Assembly (NCBI GenBank): GCA_016196415.1
Contig: JACPXS010000039.1
Span: forward strand, 1-12,006
From: Candidatus Omnitrophota bacterium
Lineage (GTDB): Bacteria > Omnitrophota > Koll11 > Aquiviventales > Aquiviventaceae
Length of the DNA stretch: 12,006 nucleotides
Reading direction: 5' to 3'
A program made the translations under genes and the position numbers. Shown piece by piece: positions 6,707 to 12,006 of this stretch (positions within the stretch are counted from its first letter, which is position 1; each line of letters starts with the position of its first letter). The notes beneath the pieces are model-generated. The model worked only from the letters and a program-made list of their open reading frames with translations. It was not told the DNA's origin and did not search any database.

Positions 6707-6740
6707 CTGAGGTAGACAACCGAAAAGATCTCCCGCCGAC

Positions 6741-6825
6741 AGGCGGGGGAGGGGCAAACTCTTCGAAAGGAGAGGACGCAAAGCCACAAGCCCTCATCAC
6801 CCGCGGCAGGTGGGCGTCCCGCAGC
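6741..6825 (+). ncRNA. Cyclic di-GMP-I (GEMM) riboswitch aptamer
   Basis: The conserved core of the class I c-di-GMP riboswitch is present: GGGCAAAC (6752-6759), a stem CTCTTC/GGAGAG (6759-6764 with 6769-6774) capped by the GNRA tetraloop GAAA (6765-6768), then GGACGCAAAGCC (6774-6785). The second arm folds as GCC/GGC (6790-6792 with 6813-6815) and CACC/GGTG (6798-6801 with 6809-6812), with an asymmetric CTCAT internal loop where the tetraloop receptor belongs. The closing P1 helix can be GCGGG (6743-6747) with CCCGC (6818-6822). Some GEMM members bind cyclic AMP-GMP instead; deciding needs alignment of the ligand-contacting bases. A terminator follows at 6902 and a pilin operon begins at 6940. 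Confidence 0.92.
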
Positions 6826-6901
6826 ACGGCATCGCAGGGCGCGGGCACCTGGACGGAGCGCGGCTGGCAGGGCGGTTGAGCTGCCGGTGTATGTGTCTGA
6901 A

Positions 6902-6939
6902 GCACGAGCTTCCTTTCAAGAGCTCGTGCCTTTTGTTTT
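6902..6939 (+). terminator. Intrinsic terminator, riboswitch expression platform
   Basis: A 9-bp stem GCACGAGCT (6902-6910) / AGCTCGTGC (6921-6929), loop of about 10 nt, followed by C and TTTTGTTTT (6931-6939). The T-tract touches the ATG at 6940, so reading through this hairpin decides whether the pilin genes are transcribed. The roughly 75 nt between aptamer and terminator (6826-6901) contains a second hairpin (GGCAG ... CTGCC, about 6867-6886) that may take part in switching. Confidence 0.88.
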
Positions 6940-7353
6940 ATGGGAATGCTCATGGGACATCGGGTTCGGGGGATGACGTTGGTGGATCTGCTCGTGGCCG
7001 TCACCGTGGCGGTCATCGGCGGGGTGTGGCTCCTCGCCTCGTATCACTCCATCCTGCACCTGACCGAAGTCTCCCAGCAGTCGATGGTGGCGCTGAATGA
7101 CCTCAAGGACATGATGGAACGGATCAAGACCACCCCGTTCACTCAGCTCACCACGACGTTCCCCACCGGCGTGGCGGGAGCCTATAACGGGATCGTGGGC
7201 GGCTACACCCTCCCCAACCAGCAGATCACCGTGACGCACCAGCCGAACACGAGCGCGGACCCACGGGAACTCGTCGTGCAAGTGACGTGGACGAACCGGA
7301 ACCGCAACTACCAGCGGAGCCTCTCTACGATGCGAGCGAGTCGAGCGAGCTGA
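6940..7353 (+). CDS. PilV-like minor pilin, cassette 1
   Basis: 137-residue type IV pilin-like protein. A short basic leader (MGHRVRG counted from 6952) precedes the prepilin peptidase site, predicted G|MTLVD, and one hydrophobic helix LLVAVTVAVIGGVWLLAS. Position 5 of the mature protein is Asp, not the almost invariant Glu. The remainder (VALNDLKDMMERI ... GIVGGYTLPNQQITVTHQP ... LSTMRAS) is clearly paralogous to the pilV-like gene of cassette 2. In-frame ATGs at 6940, 6946 and 6952 are all possible; none has a strong Shine-Dalgarno, and 6952 gives the most typical leader. It is the first gene behind the c-di-GMP riboswitch. It overlaps the next gene by 1 nt (TGATG). Confidence 0.82.
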   Translation: MGMLMGHRVRGMTLVDLLVAVTVAVIGGVWLLASYHSILHLTEVSQQSMVALNDLKDMMERIKTTPFTQLTTTFPTGVAGAYNGIVGGYTLPNQQITVTHQPNTSADPRELVVQVTWTNRNRNYQRSLSTMRASRAS

Positions 7354-7943
7354 TGACCCTACGAGCTGCATCGTCCATGCGCCGGACCTTCACCCCGCCC
7401 TTCAGGGCGGGGTTCACCCTCGTCGAGACGTTGATCGTCGGCAGTCTCCTGATGTCCATCAGCGTCGTACTGGCGGTCTGGCTCACCGGCGTCTCGGACC
7501 TGTGGTGGACGAGCAGCACGTTCAGCCACTCCCAGACGAGCGTGCAACTGGCCGTCAGCCGCGTGGTCGCGGAGCTGCGCTCCGCCACGAGCTCCGGAGT
7601 CAGCAGTCCCCCCAACATCCTGATTGCTGCTGGGAACGCCTCGATGACGTTCTATCTCCCGGCGGCAGGGGTCGTGGACGCAAACGGCAACCTCGTCTGG
7701 GATGTGGCGAACCCGATCCAGTACGTCTACGTGCCGGCCCAGCAGCAGCTCCAGCGCCTCCAAGGGGGGCAGACGGTCGTCCTCGCCACCCAGGTGACAG
7801 CGATTCGCTTCGATGACATCACGACGGACGTATCGCTCAGCGCGAACGAGCTGCGGGTGCAGCTCACGCAGCAGATGACGACACCGGGGGGTCGAACGCT
7901 GCCGGCGGTGACGGTCAACGAGATCGTCCGATTGCGCAACTAA
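7353..7943 (+). CDS. PilW-like minor pilin, cassette 1
   Basis: 196-residue prepilin. Leader MTLRAASSMRRTFTPPFRAG is followed by the class III cleavage site G|FTLVETL with Glu5, then a hydrophobic helix (IVGSLLMSISVVLAVWLTG). The middle and C-terminal parts (VSRVVAELRSATS, PPNILIAAGNASMTFYLPA, NPIQYVYVPAQQQLQRL, VTVNEIVRLRN) align well with the pilW-like gene of cassette 2. The start ATG is coupled to the previous stop in TGATG; ATG 7377 is an alternative that gives a shorter leader. A 9-bp perfect hairpin (7392-7413) lies in the leader codons. Minor pilins of this kind prime pilus assembly or sit at the tip. Confidence 0.85.
   Translation: MTLRAASSMRRTFTPPFRAGFTLVETLIVGSLLMSISVVLAVWLTGVSDLWWTSSTFSHSQTSVQLAVSRVVAELRSATSSGVSSPPNILIAAGNASMTFYLPAAGVVDANGNLVWDVANPIQYVYVPAQQQLQRLQGGQTVVLATQVTAIRFDDITTDVSLSANELRVQLTQQMTTPGGRTLPAVTVNEIVRLRN
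7392..7413 (+). repeat. Perfect 9-bp hairpin in the pilW-like leader codons
   Basis: ACCCCGCCC (7392-7400) and GGGCGGGGT (7405-7413) are exact reverse complements around a TTCA loop. All stem pairs but the outer one are G-C. It sits just before the prepilin cleavage site and could slow ribosomes or hide an internal start. Confidence 0.75.
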
Positions 7944-7952
7944 GGGGGGTCG

Positions 7953-9557
7953 ATGAGCGCGAAACGGGGGCAGGCGGTCGTCCTGACGTGCATGGTCGTT
8001 CTCGTCATCGCGGTCTTGGGGAACTCGCTCCTCACCCACAGCCTGAGCGCGAGCCACCTCGCGCAGCGGCAGCAGTTGCAGGAGGAGGCGTTCTACCTGG
8101 CCGAGGGGGCGCTGGAGGACGTGATCTCCAGGTTCTCCCAGGCCATCGCGAACTTCGAGATTGACGCGAACGCGCCTCGCTATCCGGCGGCCGGCGTGCA
8201 CACGACGACGTTTTCGAGCGGGGCGACAGCCTCCTCCATCATCACGGAGGCCGAGCCGACCCCCCGGACGGTGCCGGACCCCGACGGCATCAACATCTTC
8301 GTGAAGAACTACCGCGTTCGGACGACGGTCCAGCACCCCACCGCCCCTGGGGTCACAGTGACGCTGAACCAGGTGGTCGCCCGGCGGCTCATCTACTCCT
8401 TCCAGCACGCGGTCTTCTACGACGGCGACCTCGAATGGCTGCCGGGGCCGGACACGACGCTCGCCGGCCGGGTCCATAGCAATGCGGACATGTACCTCGG
8501 TGCCGGGTCGCTCCTCACCGTCAACAGCGAGTACGTGCGGGCGTTCGGCAAGATCTACAACCGGCGCAAGGACAGCACAACCCCGATGAACGGCATCGTG
8601 CAGATCAAGAAGGCCGGGATGTCGACGTACGTCGCGATGACCGGGCTGGACAGCAACAGCCCAACGTGGACGGCGGAATCCCAGACCCGCTGGCTCGGGA
8701 CGGTGAAGTCGGACGTCCACGGGGTCACGAAGCGCGCTGTCCCAGTCGTGGGCTCCATCGCGCCCGGCGGCTACTACCACACGCAGGCGGACGTCCGGAT
8801 CGTCAACGGCACGATCACGGACAAGAACGGCAACCCACTGCCGGTCCCGGCGGGCACGATCCAGAGCACGACGACCTTCTACAACAACCGGGAGGGGAAG
8901 ACGATTCGCATGACCGAGATCGACTTGAAGAAGCTGGCGGGCTACCTTCCCGGCGACCCGCCGGGGAGCCCCAGCGGCGCAAATTTCCTGCCCACGAATG
9001 GACTGATCTATGCGACGCGGGACGATGCGATTGCCACCGAGCAGCCGGGGATCCGCCTCATCAACGGCTCCGAGATCTACCGGGCCGGCGGCCTGACGGT
9101 CGTCTCCAACGATCCGGTCTACATCAAGGGGACCTTCAACACGGTCACCAAGAAGCCCGTGGCGGTTATCGCGGATGCCCTCAACCTCCTCTCCAACAGC
9201 TGGGACGACAACAAGGACACCCAGCCCATCGACAACCGCATCCCGACGGCGACGACGGTGAACAGCGCTTTCATCGCCGGCATCAAGACGACCACGACCG
9301 GCAACTACAACGGCGGGCTCGAGAACTACCCGCGGCTCCACGAGAAGTGGACTGGGGTGACCCTCACCATCACCGGCTCGTTCGTCTCGCTCTGGAACAG
9401 TGAGATCGCGACCGGCAACTGGCAGTACGGCAACCCCCAGTACACCGCGCCGATCCGAAACTGGTCCTACGAGACATCCTTCGCGAGCGGGACGAGCATA
9501 CCGCCCTTCAGCCCGTTCGCTGTGGAAATCGTCAAGGGCGCCTGGTGGAAGGAGTAG
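7953..9557 (+). CDS. Large PilX-like pilus assembly protein, cassette 1
   Basis: 534 residues. The N-terminus (RGQAVVLTCMVVLVIAVLGN, then an amphipathic HLAQRQQLQEEAFYLAEGAL helix) matches the PilX N-terminal/GspK-like pilin-type helix, which lacks Glu5. The rest is a long beta-rich, Thr/Asn/Gly-rich region, including HAVFYDGDLEW ... LAGRVHSNADMYLG, as in large PilX-like proteins of uncultured bacteria; there is no recognised enzyme motif. It is probably an exported pilus-tip or adhesive subunit. AAGGGGG (7943-7949) supports the ATG. Codon choice is strikingly C-ending (Asp 20 GAC to 3 GAT), unlike the genes upstream and unlike cassette 2. Confidence 0.82.
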   Translation: MSAKRGQAVVLTCMVVLVIAVLGNSLLTHSLSASHLAQRQQLQEEAFYLAEGALEDVISRFSQAIANFEIDANAPRYPAAGVHTTTFSSGATASSIITEAEPTPRTVPDPDGINIFVKNYRVRTTVQHPTAPGVTVTLNQVVARRLIYSFQHAVFYDGDLEWLPGPDTTLAGRVHSNADMYLGAGSLLTVNSEYVRAFGKIYNRRKDSTTPMNGIVQIKKAGMSTYVAMTGLDSNSPTWTAESQTRWLGTVKSDVHGVTKRAVPVVGSIAPGGYYHTQADVRIVNGTITDKNGNPLPVPAGTIQSTTTFYNNREGKTIRMTEIDLKKLAGYLPGDPPGSPSGANFLPTNGLIYATRDDAIATEQPGIRLINGSEIYRAGGLTVVSNDPVYIKGTFNTVTKKPVAVIADALNLLSNSWDDNKDTQPIDNRIPTATTVNSAFIAGIKTTTTGNYNGGLENYPRLHEKWTGVTLTITGSFVSLWNSEIATGNWQYGNPQYTAPIRNWSYETSFASGTSIPPFSPFAVEIVKGAWWKE

Positions 9558-9575
9558 GACGAGGAGGAGCCGTCG

Positions 9576-10142
9576 ATGAATCAGCGGGGGGCCGTGATGG
9601 CGACGGCCTTAGGGGTTGTGGCCGTCTTTACGGCGCTCGGCGCCGATGTCGTCATCAACGACCGACGGGAATCCTTTGAAGAGCGGAGGCGAGCACAGCG
9701 CGGACGGATCATGAACCGGAACGTCGAGGACAGAGGACGTGCACAGCCCCAGCGTGGGGTGACGCTTACCGAGATCCTGCTGGCCCTCTTGATTTTTCTG
9801 GTGGCCGGGGGAGCCATTCTCGGGACCTATCTGTCCGCAAACCGGTTGGCAGACGGCGCCACCGAAACCATGATGGCCGTCAATGATCTGGAAGCGGTCA
9901 TGGAACACGTCCATGCCACCTCCTTTTCAAACCTCTTGACCGCGTTTCCTGCCGGGGTGGCGGATGGCGGCGCGAGCGATTACAGCGCGCTCATCGGCGG
10001 TTACCGGTTGTCCGGTGAGCAGATTACCGTGACGTACCCGGTTCAGGCTGTCGGCCGTCTTGAGGTGCTGGCGACCGCGACTTGGCAGAGCCATGGTCGT
10101 CAGATGGGCGTCACGCTTTCAACGATGAGAACGAGCGGGTGA
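9576..10142 (+). CDS. PilV-like minor pilin, cassette 2, with hybrid N-terminal extension
   Basis: The pilin proper begins near residue 46 (ATG 9711): leader MNRNVEDRGRAQPQRG, cleavage site G|VTLTE with Glu5, hydrophobic helix ILLALLIFLVAGGAILGTYL, then a body paralogous to the cassette 1 pilV-like protein (MAVNDLEAVMEHV, FPAGVADGG, LIGGYRLSGEQITVTYP, LSTMRTSG). The same frame stays open upstream to ATG 9576, which has a very strong GAGGAGGAG (9561-9569) 6 nt before it, whereas ATG 9711 has only weak matches. The extension consists of a hydrophobic PilX-like N-terminus (MNQRGAVMATALGVVAVFTA) and then a fragment of the dehydrogenase gene (LGADVVINDRRESFEER). The short form is more plausible as the functional prepilin; the long form may be a fused relic. 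Confidence 0.75.
   Translation: MNQRGAVMATALGVVAVFTALGADVVINDRRESFEERRRAQRGRIMNRNVEDRGRAQPQRGVTLTEILLALLIFLVAGGAILGTYLSANRLADGATETMMAVNDLEAVMEHVHATSFSNLLTAFPAGVADGGASDYSALIGGYRLSGEQITVTYPVQAVGRLEVLATATWQSHGRQMGVTLSTMRTSG
9633..9687 (+). repeat. Ectopic 55-bp copy of dehydrogenase coding sequence
   Basis: Matches 4560-4614 at 52 of 55 bases, same strand and same frame; both flanks are unrelated. Its peptide LGADVVINDRRESFEER has no place in a pilin but fits the MDR nucleotide-binding domain. It marks the junction between the two pilin cassettes. Confidence 0.9.
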
Positions 10143-10297
10143 GTGGAATGGACGACCCTTCGACTCAGGCCCCGGCCATGGCCGGGGGCCCTCGCTCGGT
10201 CCTTCGACGTTCGCTCACTCGGCCTCCGGCCTCGGAATCCTGGCCGAGCGATCCCGAGCGAACGCGAGGGACGGGCGTCCCAGAAGGAGCCCCGGGC
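10143..10297 (+). repeat. Hairpin-rich spacer between the pilV-like and pilW-like genes of cassette 2
   Basis: No credible gene, but dense inverted repeats. (1) An 18-bp perfect palindrome at 10170-10187 centred on CCATGG. (2) GTTCGCTC (10209-10216) and CTCGGCC (10218-10224) pair with GAGCGAAC (10256-10263) and GGCCGAG (10242-10248). (3) GGGAC/GTCCC at 10268-10281 with a GGGC loop. The pilW reading frame is open through it, but a 60-residue leader would be far too long for a prepilin. Cassette 1 has no such spacer. Confidence 0.8.
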
Positions 10298-10316
10298 ATG
10301 CCCCCCGGGGGGCTCC
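10284..10316 (+). promoter_or_regulatory. Ribosome binding site and start codon enclosed in a strong hairpin
   Basis: AAGGAG (10284-10289) is 8 nt before ATG 10298 and fixes that start. GGAGCCCC (10286-10293) pairs exactly with GGGGCTCC (10309-10316); an alternative fold pairs GGAG-CCCC-GGG with CCC-GGGG-CTCC, leaving two bulged G and a 7-nt loop that begins with the start codon region. Either fold hides the Shine-Dalgarno. Confidence 0.7.
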
Positions 10317-10873
10317 GCCGGCGGCGGGGCTTCACGTTGATTGAGCTGCTCGTGGTGAGCGGCATCCTCATCGTGATCGGCGGCGCCTTTTTCATCTTTG
10401 GGAATCGGCTCGTCGATCTGTGGGAAACCTCCACCTATCAAAGCGACCTTCGCGCGCGAACGCAGTTGACGCTGGATCGGATCGGCCGGGAGCTTCGGCA
10501 CGCCACGCGCGGCGCCGCCGGCAGCCCGCCCAATGTGTCGATCGCGGCAGACAAGACGGCCGTGACGTTCTACCTGCCGACCGATCAAGACCTCAATGGA
10601 TTGATCATCGATGCCGCAGGCCAGATCGAGTGGGATGCGATGAATCCAATCCAGTATCAGTATGTGCCGGCTAGCCAGCAACTCACGCGGGTGGTGGGGG
10701 GAACCAGTCAAGTCGTCGCCGGCGATGTCTCCGACGCGGTGTTTCAGGATGCGACGAGCGATGCGTCGCTCTTGCCGGATGAGGTGAAAGTCCGCCTCAC
10801 GCTCCAAAAGAGCACGCCGCACCAGCGAACCATCGTGACCGGATCCACCGCGATCATTCAATTGCGAAACTAA
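10298..10873 (+). CDS. PilW-like minor pilin, cassette 2
   Basis: 191-residue prepilin: leader MPPGGLRRRRG, cleavage site G|FTLIELL with Glu5, hydrophobic helix VVSGILIVIGGAFFIFG. The body (LTLDRIGRELRHATRG, PPNVSIAADKTAVTFYLP, NPIQYQYVPASQQLTRVVGG, AIIQLRN) is colinear with the cassette 1 PilW-like protein; even the last codons and the following TAAGG match. The start was chosen because the 11-residue basic leader is typical and AAGGAG stands 8 nt upstream; a longer in-frame start (10148) would give a 61-residue leader. Its ribosome binding site is within a hairpin. Codon use resembles the housekeeping genes. Confidence 0.88.
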   Translation: MPPGGLRRRRGFTLIELLVVSGILIVIGGAFFIFGNRLVDLWETSTYQSDLRARTQLTLDRIGRELRHATRGAAGSPPNVSIAADKTAVTFYLPTDQDLNGLIIDAAGQIEWDAMNPIQYQYVPASQQLTRVVGGTSQVVAGDVSDAVFQDATSDASLLPDEVKVRLTLQKSTPHQRTIVTGSTAIIQLRN

Positions 10874-10882
10874 GGAATGGCC

Positions 10883-12006
10883 ATGGATGGATCAATCAGT
10901 CCGCTTGGAAGGACGCGCGATCGGGGAGATCGCCAGGGCTTCTTCCTGGTGACCACGCTCGGCACGATGGTCGTGCTGACCGTGCTGGGGTCCACGATTC
11001 TGCTCCATGGGATGACCCAGCGCCAAACGGGTTTTCGCCTGCACCACCAGTTCGCGGCCCTCCAATTGGCCGATGCCGCCCTTGACCAAGCGATCATGAA
11101 TATGCGCACGCTTTCGGTATCCAGCGATGATGTGACCACCGCCACCTTGTCCACCGGGTCATTCACCATCGAGCAACCTCCGCAACTGGTCGGCGATCAA
11201 CTCTACCGCGTGGTGGCGCAGGGGACCAGCCAGCAGGAGCAGCGGCGGGTGGAAGCCATCTATCGGCTGACCCCGCAGTCCATGTTCCAATTCGCGCTGT
11301 TTGGCGACTCCAACATCAACGTCAGTGGAAGCGCGTTTACTGACAGCTACGACTCCACCCATGGCCCCTACAACAACGACCCGAACTCACCGGGGTACAA
11401 CCTGAGCCATCACGGGGACATCGGAACGAACTCGGTGATCACCGGCGGGGTGACCATCGGCGGAAGCATTTTCATTGATGGCCAGGTGGCGGTTGGCCCT
11501 GAGGTGTCGAATCCCGCGTCGGTCGTCTCGGGCTACGACCCGGTCTTCATCACGGGAGGAACCAGCCCGCCGACCGATACCCAGGATGTGGTTTCGCAAC
11601 CCACGGTGTTCCCGATGGTCTCCGTGAGCGTTCCGGCAGGGTTGACGTGCAGCGACTACACCGTCGGCGGCAATACCACGGCCACCCTCGCACCGGGGAC
11701 GTATTGCTACCACAACCTCACCCTCCAAGGCGGCGGGACGCTGACCGCAAGCGGCCCGGTAACGGTGTACCTCACAGGCTCGTTGACGGCAAAAGGGAAT
11801 TCGCTCATTGGGGTGCCTGCGGATCCCAAGCAGGTCGTGATCCTGATGACCTCCAGTTCCGGGGCGACATTGGAAGAAGGCACCATCACCGGATCGACAC
11901 AATTCTATGGCGCCTTGTATGGGCCCAATGCGACGATTACCATCACCGGCAACGCCAAGGTGTTTGGCTCGGTTGTCGCTAAATCGGTGGACGTCAAGGG
12001 CAGCGC
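10883..12006 (+). CDS. Large PilX-like pilus assembly protein, cassette 2, partial
   Basis: Open to the window end with no stop (374 codons seen). N-terminus QGFFLVTTLGTMVVLTVLGS is a pilin-like hydrophobic helix without Glu5, followed by HHQFAALQLADAALDQAIMN, the counterpart of the AEGALED helix of the cassette 1 protein. From about residue 130 the chain becomes Gly/Thr/Ser/Asn-rich with regular short beta repeats (TGGVTIGGSIFIDGQVAVG, TLTASGPVTVYLTGSLTAKG, TITITGNAKVFGSVVAKSV), which suggests a right-handed beta-helix or bactofilin-like stack. Start: AAGGA (10872-10876) lies 6 nt before ATG 10883; ATG 10877 is too close. A probable exported pilus-associated subunit. Confidence 0.82.
   Translation, partial: MDGSISPLGRTRDRGDRQGFFLVTTLGTMVVLTVLGSTILLHGMTQRQTGFRLHHQFAALQLADAALDQAIMNMRTLSVSSDDVTTATLSTGSFTIEQPPQLVGDQLYRVVAQGTSQQEQRRVEAIYRLTPQSMFQFALFGDSNINVSGSAFTDSYDSTHGPYNNDPNSPGYNLSHHGDIGTNSVITGGVTIGGSIFIDGQVAVGPEVSNPASVVSGYDPVFITGGTSPPTDTQDVVSQPTVFPMVSVSVPAGLTCSDYTVGGNTTATLAPGTYCYHNLTLQGGGTLTASGPVTVYLTGSLTAKGNSLIGVPADPKQVVILMTSSSGATLEEGTITGSTQFYGALYGPNATITITGNAKVFGSVVAKSVDVKGS

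Noticed and set aside
6826..6900. Second tandem c-di-GMP aptamer
   Set aside because: No second GGGCAAAC or ACGCAAAGCC core is present in this stretch.
7287..7352. Upstream extension of the first pilW-like gene
   Set aside because: It overlaps pilV-like coding sequence by 67 bp and would give a 40-residue or longer leader; the TGATG-coupled ATG at 7353 is better.
7359..9341. A 660-codon open reading frame on the minus strand
   Set aside because: It lies antisense to the pilW-like and pilX-like genes of cassette 1, its translation is Arg/Val/Asp-rich without domains, and such frames arise from strongly G/C-ending codons on the coding strand.
9633..9687. Insertion sequence or attachment site as explanation of the 55-bp repeat
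   Set aside because: No terminal inverted repeats, target-site duplications, integrase or transposase are visible near either copy.

Overview
High-GC bacterial chromosome segment, almost all genes on the + strand. The pseudopilin-type (type IV pilus) genes, a PilZ protein and a class I cyclic di-GMP riboswitch point to a diderm bacterium that uses c-di-GMP and type IV pili, probably from an uncultured or deep-branching lineage (Nitrospirota, Omnitrophota, Methylomirabilota or Desulfobacterota-like). The sequence alone does not settle the phylum.

Layout. 1-2527 is housekeeping: the tail of a thioredoxin-fold/DsbA-like protein, a Bcp peroxiredoxin, a DUF309 protein, a DUF4202 protein and, convergent to it, endonuclease III (nth). 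2528-2601 is a compact divergent promoter region from which both nth and a PilZ-domain gene appear to be transcribed without a 5' leader. 3241-3935 carries a tandem-ACT-domain gene flanked on both sides by unusual inverted arrays of short degenerate repeats (period 7 upstream, period 8 downstream). 3936-6688 holds a medium-chain zinc-type dehydrogenase and a two-gene phosphate transport unit (DUF47/PhoU-like accessory protein and Pit permease).

6689-12006 is the accessory part. A promoter, a c-di-GMP-I (GEMM) riboswitch and an intrinsic terminator lie immediately upstream of a pilV-pilW-pilX-like minor pilin cassette (6940-9557). A second, paralogous cassette follows directly (9576 to the window end). 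The cassettes differ strongly in codon choice: the first pilX-like gene has 20 GAC and 3 GAT for Asp, the second 9 GAC and 11 GAT, like the housekeeping genes. They therefore look like genes of different origin placed side by side. At their junction lies a 55-bp fragment (52/55 identical) of the dehydrogenase gene located 5 kb upstream, in the same reading frame, inside a hybrid leader of the second pilV-like gene. The second pilW-like gene is preceded by about 155 bp of hairpins, the last of which encloses its ribosome binding site and start codon.

Working picture (inference): c-di-GMP controls production of minor pilins, and so of pili or pilus-tip proteins, through the riboswitch, and a PilZ protein reads the same messenger nearby. 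The duplicated cassette would provide two alternative or combined sets of minor pilins with different large PilX-type subunits.
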